Assembly: GCF_003663885.1 (NCBI RefSeq)
Contig: NZ_RCCE01000006.1
Span: 124,001-188,000 of the forward strand
Direction of reading: 5' to 3'
From: Litoreibacter meonggei
GTDB taxonomy: Bacteria; Pseudomonadota; Alphaproteobacteria; Rhodobacterales; Rhodobacteraceae
Length of the DNA stretch: 64,000 bases
Part shown: positions 48,036 to 56,686 of the stretch, one piece after another
Layout of the letters: every line of letters begins with the position of its first letter
Position numbering within the stretch: the first letter of the stretch is position 1
Position numbers and translations under genes: made by a program
Notes under the pieces: model-generated
The model's input: only the letters and a program-made list of their open reading frames with translations
Database searches by the model: none
What the model was told of the DNA's origin: nothing

Positions 48036-48899
48036 CTAAGCGAACGTGTCTTTAAAAACCTTGATGCACTGACGGAACCCGTCTTCAAAATTACCGTTTC
48101 CAGGATGATAGACGCTCTCAAAACTGACCACTCCGCCATACCCGTCATCCCGAAGCGCTTGCGCTATTGGCGCAAATAGCGGGCCAAGCTGACCTTCACC
48201 CATACGTCGCACCTCCAAGGTGGCACGTGGCGTATCGACCTGCACATCCTTGATGTGGACATGGCCCAAATACCCGTTCTTCACTTCCTGATAGCCATCC
48301 GGGAAAGCCAATTCGTGGCACCAGCAATTGTTGCCCGGATCCCAAAGCACTTTCAGAGCATCTTTGGCATCCAACTCGTCAATCAACCTCCGCGCGGTGT
48401 AGTTGGAGTTAACCATTGTACCGTTTCCCGTCTCGACCACCAAGGTCATCCCCTCTGCACGGGCTAATTCAACTGCCGGTGCTATCATCGGGGCCATCGT
48501 ACCCCATGCGCCATGCGCCACGTTCCATTTTTCGGCGCCGTTATGTCCCCACAGGATTTGCTCCTTCTTCTGGGTCATAATCCGCACCAAAGGCGAGCCG
48601 ACGACTTGCGCCATTTCGATCACGCGCTTCAACGCATCCATGTGTTTGGTATGCTCCTCATCACCGGCGCGGGTCGCAGTGGTTGTTCCCGCAAAGATAT
48701 GCCGAGACAAACAGGAAACAGGTTTACCGCGACCACGCAGCAACGCGTCGATTTCCTTAATTTCAGCCGAACTATGATCGCCCACTTCGGTATCACCAAC
48801 GAATTGAAGCTCCGCATATTCGAGACTGAACTCATCCATCACGTCCAAGGCATGTTTCAAGTCGCGGCTGATGCCGTCACAAATAACGCCCAGCTTCAT
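48036..48899 (-). CDS. Sugar phosphate isomerase/epimerase-type TIM-barrel protein
   Basis: A 287-residue xylose-isomerase-like TIM barrel (AP endonuclease 2 superfamily). The beta-strand metal ligands are suggested by VVETGNGTM, VLWDPGNNCWCH and GHVHIKD, with a final VVSFESVYHPG. Members act as hydroxypyruvate isomerases, oxo-tetronate isomerases or sugar epimerases. It overlaps the dehydrogenase gene upstream by 4 bases, so the pair probably works in an acid-sugar pathway. The exact reaction is not predictable. Confidence 0.8.
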   Translation of the reverse strand: MKLGVICDGISRDLKHALDVMDEFSLEYAELQFVGDTEVGDHSSAEIKEIDALLRGRGKPVSCLSRHIFAGTTTATRAGDEEHTKHMDALKRVIEMAQVVGSPLVRIMTQKKEQILWGHNGAEKWNVAHGAWGTMAPMIAPAVELARAEGMTLVVETGNGTMVNSNYTARRLIDELDAKDALKVLWDPGNNCWCHELAFPDGYQEVKNGYLGHVHIKDVQVDTPRATLEVRRMGEGQLGPLFAPIAQALRDDGYGGVVSFESVYHPGNGNFEDGFRQCIKVFKDTFA

Positions 48900-49798
48900 T
48901 TGGACCCCTCGCGATGCAGTTCCGCCCCAATGATCTCCTCGATTACGCGGGTACAAACCCAGTTATCGCCGTTTGGATATTTCGTGCGCCCCGCGTGAAA
49001 TAACTGCATCGCAGCGGCGGCGGTGTGAAGCGGGACGCCCAAGCGTTCCCCCAAATTCATCGAGATCGTCAGATCCTTGTGCATCGTATTGATATGGCTG
49101 CCAGTTCCCTCAAACTGGCGGTCGATAATCTTCTCCAAAGCGTTGTTTACAACGCCGCAGCCCGCAGAGGACGTCGAAAAAACGTCGAGAATGATCTGCC
49201 CCGGAACACCCGCCTTAGCCGCCAGCGCCGCCGCCTCGAACGTGGCTGAGAATTGCGCGCCAATCAAAGACTGAAGACACGCCTTGACCGTCTGTCCCTG
49301 CCCCGGCGTTGTGCCGACGCGATGGATGCTCGACGACACGGCCTCCATAACAGGCGCAAACTCGTCGAGCGTGTCATCTGGTGCAGCGGCCATCATAGTC
49401 AGCGTTCCCCCCTGCGCCCCCGGAAACCCGCCTGAAACGGGTGTGTCGATCAAATGGATACCCGAGCCTTGCATCGCCTGCCCGATTTCCTCAGCCTCTA
49501 CCGGCTTTAAAGTCGCACTCAGGATGACGGCCCCGCCTTTGGGCATGTGAGCGACGAGTCCCGCCTCGCCCAAAATGACTTCTTTGGCCTCATCGCCATT
49601 CATCACCATGACAAAAACTGCGTCCGACGCAGCTCCAACCTCGGCACTACTTGCGGCGAGCCGCCCACTCATCGCCTCAAATGCCGCCATTCGATCCGGT
49701 TTCAGGTCGTGCCCTGTAACTCGAAACCCGTTCCTGATCAGGTTTTTGGCAAGCCCGCTGCCCATATCCCCTAGACCGATAACCCCTGTGGTTTTCAT
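48896..49798 (-). CDS. 3-hydroxyisobutyrate dehydrogenase-family oxidoreductase
   Basis: A 300-residue NAD(P)-dependent beta-hydroxyacid dehydrogenase. The nucleotide loop is GVIGLGDMGSGLAKNLIRNG, the substrate motif DTPVSGGFPGAQGG, and the catalytic lysine lies in QTVKACLQSLIGAQ. It may be a 3-hydroxyisobutyrate, tartronate semialdehyde or threonate dehydrogenase (LtnD-like). Coupling to the isomerase gene favours a sugar-acid role. A GGGAGG ribosome-binding site precedes the ATG, and an 8-bp-arm inverted repeat lies just upstream. Confidence 0.85.
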   Translation of the reverse strand: MKTTGVIGLGDMGSGLAKNLIRNGFRVTGHDLKPDRMAAFEAMSGRLAASSAEVGAASDAVFVMVMNGDEAKEVILGEAGLVAHMPKGGAVILSATLKPVEAEEIGQAMQGSGIHLIDTPVSGGFPGAQGGTLTMMAAAPDDTLDEFAPVMEAVSSSIHRVGTTPGQGQTVKACLQSLIGAQFSATFEAAALAAKAGVPGQIILDVFSTSSAGCGVVNNALEKIIDRQFEGTGSHINTMHKDLTISMNLGERLGVPLHTAAAAMQLFHAGRTKYPNGDNWVCTRVIEEIIGAELHREGSK

Positions 49799-49819
49799 TT
49801 GAAAAACCTCCCGTGCTTT

Positions 49820-49839
49820 CCGCCGAAGCCTTTCGGCGG
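49820..49839. promoter_or_regulatory. 8-bp inverted repeat upstream of dehydrogenase gene
   Basis: CCGCCGAA (49820-49827) and TTCGGCGG (49832-49839) are perfect reverse complements with a 4-base loop GCCT. It lies 22 bases upstream of the ATG, directly before the ribosome-binding site, and may be an operator or a leader hairpin. Confidence 0.4.
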
Positions 49840-49884
49840 CGTTTGAAAATAGCCTAAGCGGCTGGTTTTCGCGGGGATTTCACG

Positions 49885-49899
49885 CGTCATATTGTGACG
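49885..49899. promoter_or_regulatory. CGTCA-N5-TGACG inverted repeat
   Basis: CGTCA (49885-49889) and TGACG (49895-49899) with a 5-base TATTG spacer, in the divergent promoter region. A plausible regulator site; no family is assigned. Confidence 0.3.
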
Positions 49900-50128
49900 T
49901 CGGGCGGGTCCGGAAGACACCCCGCTGCCCGGTTACGTGGCCAAACGGTAGCACTTGGCCCCGCAGTCTGGCAATAATTTCAAGATCGACGGAAGAGGGT
50001 CGCCGCCTTCACAGTTTGCATCAAACGCCATTTACTTGTGCCAACGAAGCAAATGCGCGGACATTGCTGGATTTCACCGCGCCCGTATGGCAAGACCTAA
50101 AGTCAGAACAGGCAGCAGGAATACCATT

Positions 50129-51235
50129 GTGAAAAAGGCCCTTATCACCGGCGTAACCGGACAGGACGGCTCTTATCTGGCGGAGTTATTGCTCGAGAAA
50201 GGCTACGAGGTTCACGGCATCAAGCGCCGCGCGTCGTCGTTCAATACACAACGCGTGGATCATATCTACCAAGACCCGCATATCGACAATGCGCAGTTCA
50301 TGCTGCACTACGGCGACCTGACCGACAGCTCAAACCTGACACGTATCATCTCAGAGGTTAAACCCGACGAAGTATATAACCTCGGCGCGCAGTCGCATGT
50401 GGCCGTCAGTTTTGAAGCGCCCGAATACACTGCGGATGTGGACGCCATGGGCACCCTGCGTCTTTTGGAGGCGATCCGCTTTCTTGGTCTGGAAAAGAAA
50501 ACCCGTTTCTATCAGGCTTCCACTTCGGAACTATACGGTTTGGTACAAGAGACCCCCCAAACTGAAACCACACCATTCCACCCGCGCAGCCCCTATGCCG
50601 TCGCCAAAATGTACGCTTATTGGATCACGGTGAACTATCGCGAGGCTTACGGAATGTACGCCTGCAACGGAATTTTGTTTAACCACGAAAGCCCGCGGCG
50701 CGGCGAGACCTTTGTGACCCGCAAGATCACCCGTGGTTTGGCTAATATTTCCCAAGGGCTGGAAGACTGCCTGTACATGGGCAACATTGATGCGTTGCGA
50801 GATTGGGGCCACGCCAAAGACTATGTCCGTATGCAGTGGATGATGTTGCAGCAGGACAAACCGGACGATTTCGTGATCGCAACTGGCAAACAATACTCCG
50901 TTCGTCAGTTTATTACATGGTCGGCTGAACACCTTGGCCTAACGCTTCGTTTTGAGGGAGAGGGCATTGGTGAAACCGCAACGGTTGCCGCCATTGAGGG
51001 CGACAAGGCACCCGGCTTGAAAGTAGGCGACGTGATACTTCGAATTGATCCGCGTTATTTTCGCCCAGCGGAAGTCGAAACACTTCTTGGTGATCCAGCC
51101 AAGGCGAAGCGTGAGCTTGGTTGGACCCCCGAAATCTCGACGCAAGAAATGTGTGCCGAGATGGTGGAAGAAGACCTCAAAGAAGCGCGGCGCGCCGTTG
51201 TCATGAAGGCCCATGAGGCCGAGCGGAAAGCCTGA
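50129..51235 (+). CDS. gmd: GDP-mannose 4,6-dehydratase
   Basis: A 368-residue extended short-chain dehydrogenase that makes GDP-4-keto-6-deoxy-D-mannose. The Rossmann loop is [17 protein letters not shown]; catalytic T132, E134, Y156 and K160 ([16 protein letters not shown]) are at the expected positions. GTG 50129 gives the family start VKKALITG, with AGGA 9 bases upstream. First gene of a four-gene operon with the synthase, ColD-type and manC genes. It feeds GDP-fucose or GDP-colitose. Confidence 0.94.
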   Translation: MKKALITGVTGQDGSYLAELLLEKGYEVHGIKRRASSFNTQRVDHIYQDPHIDNAQFMLHYGDLTDSSNLTRIISEVKPDEVYNLGAQSHVAVSFEAPEYTADVDAMGTLRLLEAIRFLGLEKKTRFYQASTSELYGLVQETPQTETTPFHPRSPYAVAKMYAYWITVNYREAYGMYACNGILFNHESPRRGETFVTRKITRGLANISQGLEDCLYMGNIDALRDWGHAKDYVRMQWMMLQQDKPDDFVIATGKQYSVRQFITWSAEHLGLTLRFEGEGIGETATVAAIEGDKAPGLKVGDVILRIDPRYFRPAEVETLLGDPAKAKRELGWTPEISTQEMCAEMVEEDLKEARRAVVMKAHEAERKA

Positions 51236-52170
51236 TGGCACCGCTCAGCGAGAAGCGCATTCTACTGACAGGTGGTGGCGGTATGGTCGGCCAAAATCTG
51301 TTGCAAGCCGCCAAAAATTTGCGAGTTGATCACCCGACAAGCAGCCAATTGGATCTGACCAACACTGGTGATGTGCAGTCCTACCTGCAGGACACTAAAC
51401 CTGACCTGGTCATCCACGCTGCCGGTAAGGTCGGCGGCATTCAAGCCAACATGGCGGACCCCGTTGGGTTTCTGGACAAAAACCTTGCGATCGGGCGCAA
51501 TCTGATTATGGGTGCCTACGAGGCGAGGGTTCCAGAATTTCTAAACCTCGCCTCGACCTGCATCTATCCGCGTAACGCACAAAACCCGCTGCGCGAGGAA
51601 ATGGTGCTGACCGGCGAATTGGAACCGACCAACGAGGGCTACGCCATCGCCAAAATCGCAGCGCTACGTCTGTGTGAATACATCCGCAGGCAACGGTCAG
51701 ATTTACAATACAAGACCTTGATCCCGTGCAACCTGTATGGTCCGCACGACAACTTTCACCCCGAGAAATCCCACTTGCTGCCCGCGATTATCCGCAAGGT
51801 TCACGATGCTAAGTTAAGCGGTGAGGGCGAGGTGGAGATTTGGGGAGACGGAACTGCACGTCGGGAATTCATGTATGCCGGGGACCTCGCAAAGGTCATT
51901 CTGGAGGCCGCCGACCGTATAGAAACTGTTCCTGACCTGATGAACACCGGGCTAGGGCATGACCACTCAATCAACGACTATTACCAAGCGGTGGCAGATG
52001 TCCTGGAATGGGATGGTACTTTCACCCATGATCTATCCAAACCTGTTGGAATGAAACAAAAACTTTGCTCAACTGAACGTGCAGATGCTTGGGGTTGGCG
52101 CGCCTCCACCTCGCTTACGGACGGCATTGCTAAGACTTACGCCTTTTTTCTGGAGAACCACGTCTCATGA
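51235..52170 (+). CDS. GDP-L-fucose synthase / GDP-L-colitose synthase-like epimerase-reductase
   Basis: A 311-residue NADPH-dependent 3,5-epimerase/4-reductase of the Fcl (WcaG) family. TGGGGMVGQNLL is the nucleotide loop; S107, C109, Y136 and K140 align exactly with the E. coli GDP-fucose synthase catalytic set, and NLYGPHDNFHP with H180 follows. In the neighbourhood of a ColD-type enzyme, it may act as ColC (GDP-4-keto-3,6-dideoxymannose 5-epimerase/4-reductase). Sequence alone does not separate the two. It overlaps gmd by one base. Confidence 0.85.
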   Translation: MAPLSEKRILLTGGGGMVGQNLLQAAKNLRVDHPTSSQLDLTNTGDVQSYLQDTKPDLVIHAAGKVGGIQANMADPVGFLDKNLAIGRNLIMGAYEARVPEFLNLASTCIYPRNAQNPLREEMVLTGELEPTNEGYAIAKIAALRLCEYIRRQRSDLQYKTLIPCNLYGPHDNFHPEKSHLLPAIIRKVHDAKLSGEGEVEIWGDGTARREFMYAGDLAKVILEAADRIETVPDLMNTGLGHDHSINDYYQAVADVLEWDGTFTHDLSKPVGMKQKLCSTERADAWGWRASTSLTDGIAKTYAFFLENHVS

Positions 52171-53339
52171 GCTTCAAATACCCTTTGGCCACTTCATCGT
52201 GGGATCAAGACGAGCAGGACGCTTTGCAGCGGGTGATTGCATCCGACCGCTTTTCGATGGGCGAAGAAGTTGCCATCTTCGAAAAACAGTTCGCTGCCCA
52301 TTTCGGGTCGAAATACTCCGTGATGGTCAACTCGGGCTCATCCGCAAACCTGCTTATGGTTGCCGCGCTTTTCTACTCTCAGAACTCTGATTTGAACCTT
52401 AAAGCCGGCGACGAAGTCATCGTGCCGGCAGTGTCATGGAGCACCACGTATTTCCCGCTTCAGCAGTACGGGCTAAAACTGAAGTTCGTCGATATAGACG
52501 CCGAAACACTGAACTACGACCTTGATGCCCTGGCAGATGCGGTCAGCGACAAAACCCGTGCCCTTATGGTTGTAAACCTGCTGGGCAACCCGAACGACTT
52601 CGACCACCTCAACAAGATCGTATCCGGTCGTGAGATCGTGATGATTGAGGATAATTGTGAGTCTATGGGCGCGAGTTTCGGCGGCAAGCAGGCCGGTACC
52701 TTTGGCGTGATGGGTAGCTACTCGTCCTTCTTCTCGCACCACATCTCAACCATGGAAGGCGGTTTAGTCGTCACTGACGACGAGGAACTATATCACATCA
52801 TGCTGTCCCTACGCGCGCACGGCTGGACTCGTAACCTTCCTAAAGAAAACACACTGACGGGCACAAAAAGCGATGATCCGTTCGAGGAGTCGTTCAAGTT
52901 CGTTCTCCCAGGCTACAACCTACGCCCGCTGGAGATGTCGGGCGCTTTGGGACAGGCGCAATTGCGCAAATTGCCCAAGTTGATCAATGGTCGCCGTGAT
53001 AACGCTGCCCGCTTTCAGGAAAAAATGCGCGATCACCCGATCTTCTCCATCCAAAAGGAAACGGGACACAGCAGCTGGTTTGGCTTTAGCTTGGTGGTGA
53101 GGGAAAGTGCGAATATTTCGCGCAAACAAGCAATCGCGGCTCTCACGGATGCAGGCTTCGAGTGTCGACCAATTGTGACGGGCAATTTTGCCAAGAATGA
53201 TGTTCTGAAGTACTTTGACTACGAAGTGCACGGCGAGCTTAAAAACGCCGATTACATTGATCAAAACGGATTGTTTATTGGGAACCATCACTATCCCATC
53301 CTAGACGCTTTTGATGTTCTTGCAGAGGTGACAATCTAA
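52167..53339 (+). CDS. colD: ColD-type GDP-4-keto-6-deoxy-D-mannose 3-dehydratase (DegT/AHBA family)
   Basis: A 390-residue DegT/DnrJ/EryC1-family PLP protein. The usual Schiff-base lysine is replaced by His192 in SFFSHHISTMEGG, as in ColD and RfbH, which remove the 3-hydroxyl of keto-sugars instead of transaminating. PLP contacts NSGSSANLLM and EDNCESMGA are present. The GDP-sugar neighbours argue for ColD rather than the CDP-sugar enzyme RfbH. It overlaps both neighbours (4 bases with the fcl-like gene, one with manC). Gives GDP-4-keto-3,6-dideoxymannose. Confidence 0.82.
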   Translation: MSFKYPLATSSWDQDEQDALQRVIASDRFSMGEEVAIFEKQFAAHFGSKYSVMVNSGSSANLLMVAALFYSQNSDLNLKAGDEVIVPAVSWSTTYFPLQQYGLKLKFVDIDAETLNYDLDALADAVSDKTRALMVVNLLGNPNDFDHLNKIVSGREIVMIEDNCESMGASFGGKQAGTFGVMGSYSSFFSHHISTMEGGLVVTDDEELYHIMLSLRAHGWTRNLPKENTLTGTKSDDPFEESFKFVLPGYNLRPLEMSGALGQAQLRKLPKLINGRRDNAARFQEKMRDHPIFSIQKETGHSSWFGFSLVVRESANISRKQAIAALTDAGFECRPIVTGNFAKNDVLKYFDYEVHGELKNADYIDQNGLFIGNHHYPILDAFDVLAEVTI

Positions 53340-54787
53340 TGAGTGACGTTATTCATCCGCTCCTGTTATGTGGGGGATCTGGGACCAGACTTTGGCCATT
53401 GTCTCGCAAAAGCTACCCTAAGCAATTTGCTCAGCTGACCGGCGAAGAAAGCCTGTTTCAAGCATCCGCAAGACGCTTGGCCGGAGACGGGTTTGCTGCC
53501 CCCATGATCGTCACCGGTTCTGATTTTCGCTTCACCGTCAAGGAACAGCTTGTCGACGTAGGAATGTCCCCCGACGCGATCATCATTGAACCCATGGGCC
53601 GCAACACGGCCCCTGCGATCCTCGCTGGCGCATTGGTGCTCGAGGCGGAAAACCCAGATGCGTTGATGCTGGTTGCCCCGTCCGATCACGTTATCCCGGA
53701 CCAAGAGCGCTTTCGCGCCGTGGTTCAAGCCGCCATTCCCGCGGCAATCGACGGCCAATTGGTGACATTTGGTATACGGCCGGATCGCGCAGAAACGGGA
53801 TATGGTTGGCTCGAGGTGACGACAGCCCCGTCACTCGATTTTGATCCCGTCGCACAGCCACTCAAAGCCTTCGTTGAAAAGCCGGACTCAGATACCGCAC
53901 AGGCGATGTTGGATGGTAAAACGCATCTTTGGAATGCGGGTATTTTCCTTTTTTCGACCAGTGCGATAATCGCTGCATTCGAAACTTATGCACCAAACAT
54001 GCTGGCAGGCGTCAGAGCCGCAGTGGCCGATGCGCAAAGTGACATCGGTTTCACACGACTGGCCGAAGATCCGTGGGAAAAGTTGGGAAGCGACTCTATT
54101 GACTACGCCGTGATGGAAAAAGCCAAAAATTTAAGTGTAATGCCATACGGCGGCGCTTGGTCTGATCTCGGGGGCTGGGACGCCGTTTGGCGCGAAACCG
54201 GTCCCGACGCACACGGCGTCGTAACCAATGGTCCCTCCACTGCACTCGACTGTCAAAATACACTGTTGCGCGCGGAGGACGGCAAACAGGTATTGGTTGG
54301 CATCGGGCTAGAAGATATCATTGCTATCGCCATGCCCGACGCTGTCTTGGTGGCCCATAAAGACCGCGCGCAGGACGTTAAGAAAGCCGTAGCCGCGCTG
54401 AAAGAGCAGGAGGCTCCGCAGGCCGAAACCCTGCCGCGTGATTATCGCCCTTGGGGGTGGTTCGAGAGTCTCGGTACAGGAACACGCTTTCAGGTGAAGC
54501 GTATTGTTGTAAACCCCGGCGCCGCCCTATCATTGCAAAGCCACAAACATCGAGCGGAGCATTGGATCGTGGTCGAAGGCACCGCGAAAGTCACAATTGA
54601 TGACGAAGTGAAGCTCGTTGAAGAGAACCAGTCCGTCTACATTCCGCTAGGTGCGGTTCACCGAATGGAAAATCCTAAGGATATTCCAATGGTCTTGATC
54701 GAGGTTCAAACAGGCAGCTATCTAGGTGAAGATGACATCATTCGTTACGAAGACATCTATGCCCGCGGCCAGGGTGCGAAAGGCTGA
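53339..54787 (+). CDS. manC: Mannose-1-phosphate guanylyltransferase / mannose-6-phosphate isomerase
   Basis: A 482-residue two-domain enzyme. The nucleotidyltransferase signature LLCGGSGTRLWPLSRKSYPK is at the N-terminus and FVEKPD follows; a C-terminal cupin (LQSHKHRAEHWIVVEG) is the isomerase domain. It supplies GDP-mannose to the gmd product upstream. The ATG overlaps the colD stop by one base. Phosphomannomutase (manB) is not in the window. Length fits the bifunctional ManC/CpsB type. Confidence 0.94.
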   Translation: MSDVIHPLLLCGGSGTRLWPLSRKSYPKQFAQLTGEESLFQASARRLAGDGFAAPMIVTGSDFRFTVKEQLVDVGMSPDAIIIEPMGRNTAPAILAGALVLEAENPDALMLVAPSDHVIPDQERFRAVVQAAIPAAIDGQLVTFGIRPDRAETGYGWLEVTTAPSLDFDPVAQPLKAFVEKPDSDTAQAMLDGKTHLWNAGIFLFSTSAIIAAFETYAPNMLAGVRAAVADAQSDIGFTRLAEDPWEKLGSDSIDYAVMEKAKNLSVMPYGGAWSDLGGWDAVWRETGPDAHGVVTNGPSTALDCQNTLLRAEDGKQVLVGIGLEDIIAIAMPDAVLVAHKDRAQDVKKAVAALKEQEAPQAETLPRDYRPWGWFESLGTGTRFQVKRIVVNPGAALSLQSHKHRAEHWIVVEGTAKVTIDDEVKLVEENQSVYIPLGAVHRMENPKDIPMVLIEVQTGSYLGEDDIIRYEDIYARGQGAKG

Positions 54788-54820
54788 CGGATGCACCTTG
54801 AGGTTGATTGAGGAACAAGA

Positions 54821-55498
54821 ATGAACCCGGAGTCTTTGGATACCGAATGGGTTGAACGCTTTCCTGGCTTATCGCGGCTGGAACCCAAGACCAAAACGCT
54901 GCTGGTTCAACGCAGTACGGTCGTCATCATGCCTGAAAAGACCGTTATTTTCGGCCCGGGAAAGTCGCCAGAAAACATGTTGTTCTTGCTGAGCGGGACG
55001 GTGCGGGTGCAGCAAGTTTCCGAAACTGGTCACGAAATCGTCCTATACCGCATCAACGCAGGTGAAAGTTGCGTCCTGACGACGGCTTGTTTGTTGGCAT
55101 ATGATGACTACTCCGCAGAAGGTATTGCGGAATCCGAAGTGCAGGCAGCAGCAGTCCCACGCCAAGTTTTTGACGATCTGGTTGCTCAGTCACCGTCCTT
55201 TCGCAACTTCGTCTTCGCCGCTTTTTCAAAGCGCATCACGGACCTTTTTCTGGTGATTGACGAAGTCGCGTTCCAACGCATGGATGTGCGCCTCGCCCAC
55301 AAGTTGATCGAACTGTCCAAGGGAAACCATCAGATTTCAACCACTCATCAAAAACTGTCAGTGGAGCTTGGGACAGCGCGCGAAGTCATTTCGCGGCAGC
55401 TTCAGGAATTTCAGCGCCGGGGTTGGGTTGCGCAGTCTCGTGGCACTGTGAAAATACTGGATCGCACAAAACTCGAAAGCCTTGCGGATAGGGACTAG
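54821..55498 (+). CDS. Crp/Fnr-family regulator with C84/C90 pair
   Basis: A 225-residue regulator with a cyclic-nucleotide-like beta barrel (about residues 30-125), dimer helix and C-terminal winged helix (TTHQKLSVELGTAREVISRQ). It lacks the N-terminal FNR cysteine cluster but has C84 and C90 in GESCVLTTACLL within the barrel. These could form a thiol- or sulfane-sulfur-responsive switch; that is inference. It is 33 bases after manC and upstream of the sulfur genes, and a perfect dyad GTGAC-N3-GTCAC lies just downstream. Likely regulates the sulfur island. Confidence 0.8.
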   Translation: MNPESLDTEWVERFPGLSRLEPKTKTLLVQRSTVVIMPEKTVIFGPGKSPENMLFLLSGTVRVQQVSETGHEIVLYRINAGESCVLTTACLLAYDDYSAEGIAESEVQAAAVPRQVFDDLVAQSPSFRNFVFAAFSKRITDLFLVIDEVAFQRMDVRLAHKLIELSKGNHQISTTHQKLSVELGTAREVISRQLQEFQRRGWVAQSRGTVKILDRTKLESLADRD

Positions 55499-55518
55499 TT
55501 TCGCACCAGAACGCTTAT

Positions 55519-55531
55519 GTGACTTTGTCAC
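55519..55531. promoter_or_regulatory. GTGAC-N3-GTCAC dyad upstream of DUF2892 gene
   Basis: Perfect inverted repeat GTGAC-TTT-GTCAC, 57 bases before the DUF2892 ATG and 20 bases after the Crp/Fnr gene stop. The TGTGA/TCACT half-sites resemble Crp-family operators with a short spacer. A natural candidate site for the adjacent regulator. Confidence 0.5.
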
Positions 55532-55587
55532 TGATAGAATTTCGAAATGAGTATAGTGATTCCTAAGATTATGAAGGAGTCCAATCT

Positions 55588-55800
55588 ATGACTATGAATG
55601 TTGGCACAATTGACCGCGCGTTTCGACTGCTACTGGGTGTCGTTCTTTTGCTCGCGCCGTTTATCAGCGAAATGGCACTATTCAATTCGACCATCGTCAC
55701 GGCAATCTCGGTGATTGCGGGTATTGTGATGCTGGTTACCTCTCTTACCCGCTCTTGCCCTCTTTATTCGATCTTCGGCATCAAGACCTGCAAGGCTTGA
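55588..55800 (+). CDS. DUF2892 family inner-membrane protein
   Basis: A 70-residue two-helix membrane protein (MNVGTIDRAFRLLLGVVLLL, then a second helix about residues 33-54) ending CPLYSIFGIKTCKA. It matches DUF2892, the membrane domain found fused to rhodanese in YgaP and as a separate gene in sulfur clusters. Strong AAGGAG before the ATG. It is the first of the sulfur genes and is 2 bases before the next coding start. Confidence 0.82.
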   Translation: MTMNVGTIDRAFRLLLGVVLLLAPFISEMALFNSTIVTAISVIAGIVMLVTSLTRSCPLYSIFGIKTCKA

Positions 55801-55802
55801 TC

Positions 55803-56234
55803 GTGGAGACCGTTTTTACACCGTGGCAGTCGTTAAGTGGCGGCGTTTTGATTGGCGTGGCCTCTATACTGTTGATGGCCACATTGGGCCGTATCATGGG
55901 TGCCACCGGCATACTTTCTGGCCTGTTATCACCATCCAGCACGAGTGACTTTGGTTGGAGGGCTGCGGTGCTTCTTGGTATGGTTTCTGGACCTGTCGCC
56001 GTGATGGTGGTCACTGGGCAAATGCCTGTAATACAAGTGCCCACTCCAACGACAATGTTGGCTGTCGGTGGCTTCCTTGTGGGCATCGGGGTAACGTTTG
56101 GATCCGGTTGCACGTCAGGACACGGTGTCTGCGGAATGGCCCGATTGTCGGCGCGCTCCTTCGCGGCAACCATCACTTTTATGTTGACCACCGGCATCAC
56201 AGTCTACGTCGTTCGCCATGTGTTGGGAGGCTGA
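55803..56234 (+). CDS. YeeE/YedE half-transporter, first subunit
   Basis: A 143-residue membrane protein with about four helices and the GSGCTSGHGVCG loop of the YeeE/TsuA/PmpA family, which moves thiosulfate or related sulfur compounds by cysteine relay. GTG 55803 is the chosen start; the alternative TTG at 55797 would overlap the preceding stop. It is half the size of full YeeE and is followed 3 bases later by the second half. Confidence 0.8.
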   Translation: METVFTPWQSLSGGVLIGVASILLMATLGRIMGATGILSGLLSPSSTSDFGWRAAVLLGMVSGPVAVMVVTGQMPVIQVPTPTTMLAVGGFLVGIGVTFGSGCTSGHGVCGMARLSARSFAATITFMLTTGITVYVVRHVLGG

Positions 56235-56237
56235 TCC

Positions 56238-56672
56238 ATGCGCCTTATCGTAAGTTATATTAGCGGTCTGATCTTTGGGATCGGCATCTCAATCTCCGGC
56301 ATGGCAAACCCAGCCAAGGTGCTGAACTTCTTTGACGTCGCGGGCACTTGGGACCCCAGCCTGATCTTCGTTATGGGGGGTGCCCTAATGGTGACCTTTG
56401 TCGGTTACCGTTTCGTACTGCACCGGCCAGCACCAACGTTTGAAGAAACCTTCAAGCTTCCCGCAAGCAACGAGCTTGATCTTCCATTGATCGGCGGTTC
56501 AGCGGTCTTCGGGATCGGCTGGGGTATCGCTGGGTTTTGTCCAGGTGGAGCATTGCCTGCGCTTGGGACGGGCCGTTCAGAAGTTATCATTTTCACCATC
56601 GCGCTGGTTTCTGGTATTTTCGCAGCAAAGGGCTTGCAACGATTGAGCGCGACAAAGGCAGCATCCGTTTAA
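56238..56672 (+). CDS. YeeE/YedE half-transporter, second subunit (DUF6691)
   Basis: A 144-residue membrane protein with about four helices; the GFCPGGALPALG motif completes the cysteine relay of the split YeeE pair. Together with the preceding gene it resembles the PmpA/PmpB arrangement linked to persulfide dioxygenase. Probably imports or exports a sulfur compound such as thiosulfate. It precedes the persulfide dioxygenase gene. Confidence 0.82.
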   Translation: MRLIVSYISGLIFGIGISISGMANPAKVLNFFDVAGTWDPSLIFVMGGALMVTFVGYRFVLHRPAPTFEETFKLPASNELDLPLIGGSAVFGIGWGIAGFCPGGALPALGTGRSEVIIFTIALVSGIFAAKGLQRLSATKAASV

Positions 56673-56686
56673 TAGAGAGGACTCCC

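Larger units (their letters stand above)
49799..50128. other. Intergenic region between dehydrogenase and gmd operons
   Basis: 330 bases with no convincing gene; the gmd frame is open through its right part but the coding start is the GTG at 50129. It holds two inverted repeats (49820-49839 and 49885-49899). The two flanking operons diverge, so both promoters should be here. No tRNA or riboswitch was recognised. Confidence 0.6.
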
